A stretch of DNA of 64,000 nucleotides from Paenibacillus dendritiformis (GTDB taxonomy: Bacteria; Bacillota; Bacilli; Paenibacillales; Paenibacillaceae). Below the pieces are notes generated by a model that made no database searches, had not been told where the DNA came from, and saw nothing but the letters and a program-made list of their open reading frames with translations. How positions within the stretch are numbered: position 1 is the stretch's first letter; every line of letters starts with the position of its first letter. The translations under genes were made by a program, and so were the position numbers. Location: assembly GCF_945605565.1 (NCBI RefSeq), contig NZ_OX216966.1:372001-436000 (forward strand), in the 5' to 3' direction. Below, piece by piece: positions 19,498 to 28,385 of this stretch.

Positions 19498-20212
19498 GAT
19501 GCTGATTCCTCCATACTTGTTCTACTTCTTGAATCGCCTTGTCGATCGCTGGCGCCGGATGCGGCAGCATCGGCCCATGGCCGACCGCCAGCAAGGTCGG
19601 CTCCAACGCGCGCAGCTTGCGCGCGCTCGCGATCGATTCCCCCAAGTTCCAGGTGGCGAACGCCGGGAACGGGAACCGCAGCTTCATCTTGCCGGACACG
19701 GCCACGCCGCCCTGCGTCTGGAAGGCATCTCCGGCGATAAGAGCCCGGCTGCGCGTGTCGAGGAAGGCCATCAGCCCCGGCGTATGCCCCGGCGCGGCGA
19801 CAGCGAGCAAAGAGCCGATGCGATCGCCGTCACACAGCAGCCGATCCGGCACCGTCTTGACCGAGGCCGGCACCCCGCCGCGAATCGGCATCGCAGCCTC
19901 TCCCGGCTCCAGCGAGCGGTCGCCGCGCAGCAGCTTGGCATCCCGCTGCGAGATGGATACCTCCGCGCCCGGCAGCGCGTCCTTCAAAGCATCCAGCGAA
20001 CCGACATGGTCGTCATGGGCATGCGTCAAGACGATGCGGGTAATCGGCTTGCCCAACTCGGCGGCCGTTCTCAGGATGCCCTTCAGACTAAGGGGCAGCC
20101 CGGCATCGATCAAGGTGAGCTCCTTCTCTTCTTCGACCAGATATACATTTACAGGGAACAGTCCCGGGAACCACGTTAATTGATAGACATGCTCATGGCG
20201 GGTTACGCGCAT
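19478..20212 (-). CDS. Metallo-beta-lactamase fold hydrolase
   Basis: A 244-residue enzyme with the metal-binding motif THAHDDH (His64, His66, Asp68, His69), a later APGHTPG and GDAFQT, and VGHGP. This resembles glyoxalase II-like and lactonase-like members; the reaction is unknown. The ATG at 20212 was chosen because GGAGG lies eight bases upstream. The GTG at 20221 overlaps that ribosome site. Cotranscribed with the TetR gene, which suggests that its substrate, or a related toxic compound, is the inducer. Confidence 0.85.
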   Translation of the reverse strand: MRVTRHEHVYQLTWFPGLFPVNVYLVEEEKELTLIDAGLPLSLKGILRTAAELGKPITRIVLTHAHDDHVGSLDALKDALPGAEVSISQRDAKLLRGDRSLEPGEAAMPIRGGVPASVKTVPDRLLCDGDRIGSLLAVAAPGHTPGLMAFLDTRSRALIAGDAFQTQGGVAVSGKMKLRFPFPAFATWNLGESIASARKLRALEPTLLAVGHGPMLPHPAPAIDKAIQEVEQVWRNQHHAKEIH

Positions 20213-20234
20213 GGCAATCACCTCCGATTGCTTA

Positions 20235-20278
20235 ACTAATTATATTAGTATAATAACTAACTATATTAGTTTTTGCAA
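20235..20278 (-). promoter_or_regulatory. TetR-controlled promoter with two operators
   Basis: -35 TTGCAA (20273-20278) and -10 TATTAT (20250-20255) are 17 bp apart on the minus strand. The perfect inverted repeat ACTAAT-TAT-ATTAGT (20235-20249) lies just downstream of -10, and a near-identical copy (20256-20270) fills the spacer. Their centres are 21 bp, two helical turns, apart. Confidence 0.8.
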
Positions 20279-20384
20279 TCTTTATTTTTGTCTCCTCCCA
20301 CATTTTGAGCAAATACCTTTCCCGGAGAGTCATCACTGCGCCATTGCAGACTTAAAACAGCGGGATTCATACAGGCCGGACAAC

Positions 20385-20411
20385 AAAAAACACCCGCGCA
20401 GGGTGTTTTTT
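20385..20411. terminator. Bidirectional terminator hairpin at the edge of repeat region A
   Basis: AAAAACACCC pairs with GGGTGTTTTT around a GCGCA loop, giving T-runs on both strands. No gene ends nearby on the plus strand; on the minus strand it lies downstream of the repeat region after glpD and upstream of the metallo-hydrolase promoter. Confidence 0.75.
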
Positions 20412-20522
20412 GGCGCTGTGCTCCGGGATGGCTTCCATTTGTGGGGCGTGGCGAGCTTAGTCCACTCTTCTCCGGGGGGTCATGTTCGTCGTAGCGATCT
20501 TGTTCTGTCTATCTTGGCTGGT

Positions 20523-20738
20523 CAGGTTCGACGTTTCGAGCTTGCTCTGCCCTATCCTGCTTGCTCAGGTTCGACGTGGCAAGTTGCTCTGCTCTATCCC
20601 GGTTGTTCAGGTTCGACGTTTCGAGCCTGCTCTGCACCTATCCTGATTGCTCAGGTTCGACGTGGCAAGTTGCTCTGCACCTATCCTGATCGGTCGGGTT
20701 CGACGTGGCAAGTTGCTCTGCTCTACCCCAGTTGCGCA
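20523..20738. repeat. Minisatellite-like tract, five units of 42-44 bp
   Basis: The landmark CAGGTTCGACG recurs at 20523, 20566, 20608, 20652 and (as CGGGTTCGACG) 20695. Units come in two subtypes after GACG: TTTCGAGC (units 1 and 3) and TGGCAAG (units 2, 4 and 5), so an 86-bp higher-order unit is visible. A decayed unit precedes it from about 20476. Unit length changes break any reading frame. Confidence 0.85.
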
Positions 20739-20765
20739 GCAGGTCCGCCTGAAAGTCCGGTTGGT

Positions 20766-20850
20766 CCAGTTAGGTAAGTTAGTTAGTCCGGTTAGTTAAG
20801 TTAGTTAATTCAGTTAGTCCAGTTAATTCAGTTGTTTCGGCTAGTTCAGT
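20766..20850. repeat. Short-period GTTAGT-rich tract
   Basis: Low-complexity run of GTTAGTTAA, GTTAGTCC and GTTAATTCA variants, about 8-9 bp each. No coding capacity. Confidence 0.6.
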
Positions 20851-20871
20851 TTGTGGAGTTGAGTGAAAATC

Positions 20872-21047
20872 CTGCATAGCCGCATCATTTTACGCCAGAT
20901 AATCATATATTCGACAGAATTCCTGCAAAATTACATCTTTTCGCCCTACTTTGTCTGCTTTTCAGTCGATTAGGTGGAAATTCCTGCACTTTTGCAGTAT
21001 TCCGATCAAGACATAGACGCCGACATGCAAATACTGCACTTTTGCAG
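20872..21047 (-). repeat. Four-palindrome intergenic element, copy A (inverted)
   Basis: Read on the minus strand, imperfect 14-bp palindromes of the CTGCAAAAGTGCAG type end or start at 21034-21047, 20984-20997, about 20923-20936 and 20872-20885, with start-to-start steps of 50, 61 and 51 bp. The same steps occur in copies B (44936-45110) and C (63053-63228). Flanking bases are also partly shared, for example GCGTCTATG after the first palindrome and GAATTTC after the second. Confidence 0.75.
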
Positions 21048-21170
21048 TTTTGCCGCGGCGTTTCCGAGCCGCTCGATGCAACAAGGGATAATCGGGGCAG
21101 CTCACGCGCCCCGGACAAGTCCGCCACTTCCCCCTATCCCCTTAGTATCCCTAGGTTATCCTGAGTTCCC

Positions 21171-21280
21171 CTTGGTTTCCCTTGGTTTCCCTTGGTTTCT
21201 CTGAGTTTCTCTGGGTTTCTCTTGCTTTCTCTACTTTTCTCTGGGTTTCACTGAGTTTCCCGGGTTTCCCTGAGTTCCCC
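21171..21280. repeat. 10-bp tandem repeat after glpD
   Basis: About eleven units of the type CCTTGGTTTC / TCTGGGTTTC / TCTGAGTTTC keep a strict 10-bp period. On the glpD coding strand this is a purine-rich AGAGAAACCC-type tract, beginning about 20 bases after the stop codon. Function unknown; not coding. Confidence 0.8.
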
Positions 21281-21302
21281 TGTCTGTCCCCATTTGTTCC
21301 CC

Positions 21303-22985
21303 TTATGGTTCCACTGCCGCTTCCACTTGCGGGACGACCGCTTCATGCAGGTAGCGGTCCAGCTCTGCGGCGCCGCTCGCCTTTTGCTCCGGCGTCCAGC
21401 CCAGGTGAGCGGCCATCCACTCGATGGCCGGCTGCTTCCATTGCCGGACCCATTCGATGTCGAAGAAAAGGGCGCCGGTTCTTCGAATGAAGAAGTCGGC
21501 CGGCTTGAGCGCCATCTCTTCCTCCACCGCGTATACGAGCGGAATGAGGACTTCAAGCGGGAGGCCGCCGGATGCGGCTTCGTCGCGGTACCGCTCCGCC
21601 AGCGCGAAGAGGCGGTCCGCATTCGAGCCGTACATGCGAGCCCACCGCTTGGCCAACGCGGCATCCAGACCGCGGCGGATGCCCTCCTCCATCTTCGCCT
21701 CCACGAAGCCCGGGAAGGCGGAGGAGCCGCCGACATCGCCGCCGGCGATCGGCATCTGCTTCGTCTTGACCGGCACGAACGGGCGGTCGTCTTCCTTGGC
21801 CAGCCGCTGCATGACGCGATCGACGACCGTCTCCGCCATCTTGCGGTATCCGGTCAGCTTGCCGCCGGCGATCGTGATCAGGCCGGAAGGCGACTCCCAG
21901 ATTTCATCCCGGCGCGAGATCTCGGATGCGCTCTTTCCTTCCTCATAGATGAGCGGTCTGACCCCGGCCCAGCTCGATTCGATATCGTCGGCGGTCAGCC
22001 GCACCGACGGGAACATGAACGCGATAGCGTCCATAATATAATCGCGGTCTTCCTTCGTCATGACGGGATGGGCGGGGTCACCCTTGTAGAACGTGTCGGT
22101 CGTGCCGACATACGTTTTGCCGTCACGCGGAATCGCGAAGACCATCCGCCCGTCAGGCGTATCGAAATAGATCGCTTGCTTGAGCGGGAACTTCGCCTGG
22201 TCGATGACGAGATGCACACCTTTGGACAATTGCAGATGCTTGCCCGTCTTCGAGTGATCCCGCTCGCGAAGCTCATCCACCCATGGGCCCGCCGCATTAA
22301 TGATCGTCTTGGCATAGAACTCATACTCCTTGCCATCCGCCTGATCCACGACGCGCACGCCGCATAGCTTCCCATTCTCATAGAGGAAGGACTCGGCCTT
22401 CATATAATTCAGCGCCATCGCTCCGTGGCGGACGGCTTCCTTCATGACTTCGATCGTCAAGCGCGCGTCATCCGTCCGGTACTCTACGTAATAACCGCCG
22501 CCCAGCAAGCCTTCCCGCTTCAGCAGCGGTTCACGCTCTACCGTCTCTTGCGCGGACAGCATGCGCCGGCGCTCGCTATGCTTGACCCCGGCGAGGAAGT
22601 CGTAGACACGCAAGCCAATGCCGGTGCTGAACTTGCCGAAGGTCCCGCCGCGGTGAATCGGCAGCAGCATCCATTCCGGAGTCGTCACATGGGGGCCGTT
22701 CTCATAGACGATGGCCCGTTCCTTGCCGACCTCTGCTACCGTGCTTATATCGAACTGTTTCAAATACCGGAGCCCGCCATGCACCAGCTTCGTCGAACGG
22801 CTGGACGTTCCGGCCGCGAAATCCTGCATCTCGAACAAGGCCGTCGTCAGTCCGCGGGTCTCCGCATCGAGCGCGATGCCCGCTCCGGTAATGCCGCCGC
22901 CGATTACAATGACGTCCAGCGGCGTCTGGCCCATAGCATGCGCGATCCGCTCGCGATGTGCAGAAGAGAATGTTGCAGTTGTCAT
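21303..22985 (-). CDS. glpD: Glycerol-3-phosphate dehydrogenase, FAD-dependent
   Basis: A 560-residue membrane-associated flavoenzyme that oxidises glycerol-3-phosphate to dihydroxyacetone phosphate and feeds electrons to the quinone pool. The FAD dinucleotide motif [19 protein letters not shown] is at residues 27-45, followed by [13 protein letters not shown]; the C-terminal helical DAO_C domain ends the protein. The start at 22985 follows GAGGAGG; the frame is open for ten more codons upstream. Third gene after glpF and glpK, separated from glpK by 174 bp that hold a terminator-like hairpin, so it may be controlled on its own by antitermination. Confidence 0.95.
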   Translation of the reverse strand: MTTATFSSAHRERIAHAMGQTPLDVIVIGGGITGAGIALDAETRGLTTALFEMQDFAAGTSSRSTKLVHGGLRYLKQFDISTVAEVGKERAIVYENGPHVTTPEWMLLPIHRGGTFGKFSTGIGLRVYDFLAGVKHSERRRMLSAQETVEREPLLKREGLLGGGYYVEYRTDDARLTIEVMKEAVRHGAMALNYMKAESFLYENGKLCGVRVVDQADGKEYEFYAKTIINAAGPWVDELRERDHSKTGKHLQLSKGVHLVIDQAKFPLKQAIYFDTPDGRMVFAIPRDGKTYVGTTDTFYKGDPAHPVMTKEDRDYIMDAIAFMFPSVRLTADDIESSWAGVRPLIYEEGKSASEISRRDEIWESPSGLITIAGGKLTGYRKMAETVVDRVMQRLAKEDDRPFVPVKTKQMPIAGGDVGGSSAFPGFVEAKMEEGIRRGLDAALAKRWARMYGSNADRLFALAERYRDEAASGGLPLEVLIPLVYAVEEEMALKPADFFIRRTGALFFDIEWVRQWKQPAIEWMAAHLGWTPEQKASGAAELDRYLHEAVVPQVEAAVEP

Positions 22986-23033
22986 AGGTGAACCTCCTCG
23001 TTGCAGTAACGTCAAATATTAGGTCGTCTCTCC

Positions 23034-23086
23034 GAAAGAAAAACTGCAACAACACCACAGCCTCAGACTGTCATGCGATTGCAGTT
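23034..23086 (-). terminator. Terminator in the glpK-glpD gap, probable GlpP-controlled leader
   Basis: On the minus strand AACTGCAA (23079-23086) pairs with TTGCAGTT (23042-23049), with an inner ACAG/CTGT pairing, followed by TTTTTCTTTC. It ends about 50 bp before the glpD start. In Bacillus subtilis the glpD leader carries a terminator that GlpP overrides when glycerol-3-phosphate is present; the same role is inferred here. It may simply be the glpFK terminator. Confidence 0.65.
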
Positions 23087-23159
23087 CCCCCCGTTCTCCA
23101 ACTGAATGATTTTATTAACTTGTGCGCAAATATAAACCAAGAAATCCGATACGCCCGGC

Positions 23160-24704
<1,545 letters not shown>

Positions 24705-25523
24705 CTATAATCTCGCCTGGGCCGATACTTTGCCGTCTCGCCGGGAAGTGAGCAATGCAATGATCACGATGACGAGAACGATGCCGGATACGACCCAGAC
24801 GAGGGTATCCGCTTGCCCGAGGAACACCGTTTTGTAGAAGAGTCCGCCCAATGCGCCCCCAATCATCGGGCCTGCGACAGGAACCCAGGCATATGCCCAA
24901 TTGGAACCGCCTTTGCCTGGAATGGGAAGCAGCATATGCATAATTCTCGGGCCGAGGTCGCGCGCGGGATTGATCGCGTACCCGGTCGTTCCGCCCAGCG
25001 ACAAGCCGATGCTCACAATAAGAAAGCCGACAATGAACGGACCGAGCCCGGCCGTAAGCTCATTGGCGCCAATCGCCAAAATGACGAGAACGAGAATAAA
25101 CGTCCCGATAATCTCGCTGATCAGATTTCCGAAAAGATGCGGCGCCGCCGGCCCTGTCGCGAAGACGCCCAGCTTGGCGGCCGCGTCCTCCGTCAGCTTC
25201 CAATGCGGCAAATAATGCAAATACACGAGGGCCGCTCCCGCCATGGCACCGAGAAGCTGTGCCGCGATATAGGCGGGCACATCCGCCCAAGGGAATTTGC
25301 CGATCAGCGCCATCCCTACCGTAAGCGCCGGATTCAGATGCGCCCCGCTAATCGGACCGACCGCATAGGCCGCCATCGCGACGGCCAGCCCCCAGCCCAT
25401 CGCGATCACGATCCAGCCCGAATTGGCCGCATAGGACCGTTTCAAGGCTACGCCCGCACATACACCTCCTCCAAGCGCAATCAAAATCATCGTCCCAATC
25501 AGTTCCCCCCAAAATGCCGACAT
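24705..25523 (-). CDS. glpF: Glycerol uptake facilitator (aquaglyceroporin)
   Basis: A 272-residue channel with six membrane helices and the two pore-lining NPA motifs at 64-66 ([11 protein letters not shown]) and 185-187 ([13 protein letters not shown]). The Asp directly after the NPAR motif (Asp189) marks it as a glycerol rather than a water channel. It lets glycerol diffuse across the membrane for GlpK to trap. First gene of glpFK(D); ribosome site AGGGGGACTTGGG. Confidence 0.94.
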   Translation of the reverse strand: MSAFWGELIGTMILIALGGGVCAGVALKRSYAANSGWIVIAMGWGLAVAMAAYAVGPISGAHLNPALTVGMALIGKFPWADVPAYIAAQLLGAMAGAALVYLHYLPHWKLTEDAAAKLGVFATGPAAPHLFGNLISEIIGTFILVLVILAIGANELTAGLGPFIVGFLIVSIGLSLGGTTGYAINPARDLGPRIMHMLLPIPGKGGSNWAYAWVPVAGPMIGGALGGLFYKTVFLGQADTLVWVVSGIVLVIVIIALLTSRRDGKVSAQARL

Positions 25524-25576
25524 CCCAAGTCCCCCTTCATTTCTAGTCCATGAAAAGCATTATTCGACGGGAACGC

Positions 25577-25712
25577 AAAAAAGACCTACCTATCCATCCG
25601 CGCGACAACTCTCCAATTCGAGAGCGATCAGCGCGTCTGCAAGTAGATCTCCATGTCTCCGCAACATCATTAACTTAGTTCACAGTTTATTCTATTTTGG
25701 AAACGGTGTCAA
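25577..25712 (-). promoter_or_regulatory. glpF promoter and leader with terminator (probable GlpP target)
   Basis: -35 TTGACA (25707-25712), 17-bp spacer, -10 TAAACT (25684-25689). The leader then contains a long stem, AGATCTACTT (25641-25650) with AGGTAGGTCT (25582-25591), enclosing an inner hairpin and followed by six T (25577-25582). A terminator inside an untranslated leader before glpF matches the GlpP antitermination scheme of Bacillus; no glpP gene is in the window. Confidence 0.65.
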
Positions 25713-25885
25713 ATGATTTTTATCATTTCCTGAGCCTATTTTTTTCGGAACGGCACCGCCGATCAAGAAAAGGCGAACGCGGAATTCACGCCATCGTCCG
25801 TCAGTCTATATTTCGGAGCGGGCTTGGACCGGTTAATTCGAATACCGGGAAATTCATCTGCGAAGGCTTGCTTCACTGTACTAAA

Positions 25886-27238
25886 TCATCCTCGCAGCAC
25901 CCTACTCAATTCGTCGGCAATCAGAGCCACGCCCGATTCGATCCGTTCCTCCGCCACTTTGGAAACATTCAATTTCATGATTTTCTCGGGGTAGTAGCTC
26001 TCCAGATAATGCTCCTTCATGTCCCCCACAAACACATGCCGCTGCCGAAGGTTGCGCAGCAGCGCCCCCATATCGATCCGGTTCGGCAGCACGATATGCG
26101 CCTTCATGCAGACGGACGCGGGATGCACGAACGTCCCCGGCTTCAGGAACGGCTCGACATGCTTGCTTAAGGAAGCGTATAGCCGTCTCGATTTGCTGAT
26201 ATACGATTCCCTCACCTCGTCGCGATGCCGCCGGAACATGCCGCTCGTAATATACAGCTCCAGAGCGGCCTGGGAGATCATCGAGCTGTCGATATCGGTC
26301 GTCAGCTTGTGCTGCTGGAAGGAGCCGACAAGCGCATCCGGCAGCACGGCGACGCCGACGCGAAGGCCGGGGAACATGATTTTGGAGTAGCTTTTCAAGT
26401 AGATGACCCGCTGATTCGTATCGTAATAGTACATCGGCATCTGACCCGCATCCTGCTCGAAATCGGCCAAATAATCGTCCTCGATAATATAGACGTCGTA
26501 CCGGTCGGCCAGCTCGACAATCCGCTGCTTGTCGGCATTGCTCAGTGAGGTCCCCAACGGATTGTGGAAGCGGGGCATCGTGTAAAAATAGCGGACATCG
26601 TCGCGTTGGAACAACGCTTCCAGACGGGCAAGATCGATTCCGCGGGCCGTCCGCTCCACCCCGATCGCCTGCGTCCGGCGGAGCTTCAGAAGCGCCAGGA
26701 ACAGATGATATCCGGGCTGCTCGACGACGACCTTCGTCTTCCCGTTCGGCAAAGGCATCGCAGTGAGCAAGGCCAGCGCCTGTTGAACTCCGGACGTAAT
26801 GGCGATATTGCGCTCGCTCGCAAAGACCTGATACGACTCCAGCTGGGCTCGCACCGCCCGAATGAGGGAGGGCAGCCCGTTCGGCGTCCCGTATACGAAC
26901 AATTCATCCTGATACAGATTGATCGCCTGATTGATGCAATGCTGAAAATGAACATACGGAAACTGCCGCACATTGGGCGCGGAGGTGGCAAAGTCAAAGC
27001 CTTCCACACCCTCGGCCGTTCGCGGCTGCGCCTTGTCCACGACATAATGACCGCTGCGCGGAATGGAGTAGATGACATGCTCCGTCTCCAGCTCCTGCAG
27101 CGCATGAATCACCGTGCTGTTGCTGCACTGGAAGGTCTTGGCCAAGGCGCGAATCGACGGCAGCTTCTCCCCCGGCCGCAAGGAACGTTCCTCGATTCGC
27201 CGCTTGATGTCCCGCATGATGGCTTCATATTTGGTCAC
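25886..27238 (-). CDS. MocR-type regulator (GntR DNA-binding domain fused to aminotransferase fold)
   Basis: A 450-residue protein. The N-terminal 75 residues form a GntR winged helix (LRPGEKLPSIRALAKTFQCSNSTVIHALQELETEHVIYSIPRSGHYV). The rest is a class I aminotransferase domain with the PLP-site Asp in IIEDDYLADF and the lysine in LKSYSKIMFPGLRVG. Such proteins sense vitamin B6 or amino compounds. GTG at 27238, seven bases after AGGAG, was chosen; the frame is open upstream to 27337 but that part crosses the divergent promoter. It probably controls the divergent EamA transporter. Confidence 0.88.
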   Translation of the reverse strand: MTKYEAIMRDIKRRIEERSLRPGEKLPSIRALAKTFQCSNSTVIHALQELETEHVIYSIPRSGHYVVDKAQPRTAEGVEGFDFATSAPNVRQFPYVHFQHCINQAINLYQDELFVYGTPNGLPSLIRAVRAQLESYQVFASERNIAITSGVQQALALLTAMPLPNGKTKVVVEQPGYHLFLALLKLRRTQAIGVERTARGIDLARLEALFQRDDVRYFYTMPRFHNPLGTSLSNADKQRIVELADRYDVYIIEDDYLADFEQDAGQMPMYYYDTNQRVIYLKSYSKIMFPGLRVGVAVLPDALVGSFQQHKLTTDIDSSMISQAALELYITSGMFRRHRDEVRESYISKSRRLYASLSKHVEPFLKPGTFVHPASVCMKAHIVLPNRIDMGALLRNLRQRHVFVGDMKEHYLESYYPEKIMKLNVSKVAEERIESGVALIADELSRVLRG

Positions 27239-27252
27239 GGTCCCACTCCTAT

Positions 27253-27311
27253 CTGTATCGGTACAGTACGCGAATACGGCTATTGTTGCCTCTTCTCCCG
27301 CTCCGTACAAT
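27253..27311 (+). promoter_or_regulatory. Divergent promoter region with MocR operator candidate and transporter promoter
   Basis: The palindrome CTGTA-TCGG-TACAG (27253-27266) lies between the two genes. The transporter promoter is -35 TTGTTG (27283-27288), 17-bp spacer, -10 TACAAT (27306-27311), placing the palindrome just upstream of -35. Binding by the MocR-type protein is inferred from position. Confidence 0.65.
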
Positions 27312-27339
27312 AAAGGCACAAGACAGGAGGGAAACAAGT

Positions 27340-28275
27340 ATGAAGCAACACTTGATCAAAGCTTACGCAGCCGCGCTTATCTATGCTTGTATTATCGGCT
27401 TTTCGTTCCTATTTGTCACGATAGCGCTGGAGAGCGCCGATCCGCTTGACGTATTGGCTCACCGGTTTACGATCGCCTTTGCCGCCGCAACGCTGATTCT
27501 CGCCGTGAAGCGGCCGTCCATTTCGATACGTTGGTCCGACCTGCTCAAAATCATGCCGCTGGCACTGCTCTATCCGACCGGGTTCTTTGTCTTTCAGACC
27601 TTCGGCCTCGTCTATACCACCTCATCCGAAGCCGGCATGATCCAGGCGACTGTGCCCATCATGACCGTATTCCTGGCGTCCTTCCTGCTGCGCGAGCGCT
27701 CCAACGCCATGCAAAAAATCGCCCTGATCGTCTCATCCGCCGGCGTCATTTTCATGCTGCTCATGGGAGGAATGAGCGGAGCCAGCTTCAGTCTGATCGG
27801 AATCACACTGATTCTGCTATCCACCCTGTGCGCCGCGCTGTACAATATATTCGCGCGCTCCTTGACCAAGGCGTATTCGCTGCCGCTGCTGACCTACGTC
27901 ATGACTGGCTTCGGCTTCATCGCGTTCAACGGACTGTCCATCGGCTCTCATCTTGCCGAGGGCACCTTGTCATCATGGTTGGCTCCGATGGCAGAACCGC
28001 GGTATTTGCTGTCGGTCCTTTATCTGGGCATTCTCTCTTCCTTGGTTACGTCTTTCATGTCGAACTATGCCTTGTCCGTCCTCGAGGCGGCCAAAATGAG
28101 CGTGTTCAGCCATGTCGCCACCCTGATTACGATCGTCGCCGGCGTGCTGTTCCTGCATGAAAGTCTGGAATACTATCATGTGCTCGGCGGCATCGCCATC
28201 CTCGGGGGCGTCATCGTCACGAACCTGCCCGCGGCCCGCAGGGCGAAGGAGCATGCTTCCCGGTCGGCATTATGA
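27340..28275 (+). CDS. EamA/DMT family transporter
   Basis: A 311-residue protein with ten hydrophobic spans in two EamA repeats (residues about 7-140 and 155-300), as in drug/metabolite transporters. The first repeat ends with QTFGLVYTTSSEAGMIQATVPIMTVFLASFLLRER and the second with LSVLEAAKMSVFSHVATLITIVAGVLFLHE, both typical. Probably exports or imports a small metabolite linked to the divergent MocR regulator, such as an amino compound. The ATG at 27340 follows AGGAGGG. Confidence 0.9.
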   Translation: MKQHLIKAYAAALIYACIIGFSFLFVTIALESADPLDVLAHRFTIAFAAATLILAVKRPSISIRWSDLLKIMPLALLYPTGFFVFQTFGLVYTTSSEAGMIQATVPIMTVFLASFLLRERSNAMQKIALIVSSAGVIFMLLMGGMSGASFSLIGITLILLSTLCAALYNIFARSLTKAYSLPLLTYVMTGFGFIAFNGLSIGSHLAEGTLSSWLAPMAEPRYLLSVLYLGILSSLVTSFMSNYALSVLEAAKMSVFSHVATLITIVAGVLFLHESLEYYHVLGGIAILGGVIVTNLPAARRAKEHASRSAL

Positions 28276-28356
28276 CAAATAGTTGGCATCAATGGCCAAA
28301 AGAGCCATCCTGGAAATCGGTTTCGAAAATCGGTTCAGGCATTGTAAATTGAGCAG

Positions 28357-28380
28357 GGCCTATGCATATCCGCATAGGCC
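28357..28380. terminator. Hairpin between convergent transporter and LuxR-type gene
   Basis: Perfect 9-bp stem GGCCTATGC / GCATAGGCC with a six-base loop lies between the two convergent genes. Neither side has a good T-run, so terminator function is uncertain. Confidence 0.4.
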
Positions 28381-28385
28381 TGCCT

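Noticed and set aside
20211..20777. Plus-strand 188-codon frame running through the 43-bp minisatellite
   Set aside because: It begins inside the metallo-hydrolase start region, crosses a terminator, and its repeated part changes frame with unit length; not a gene.
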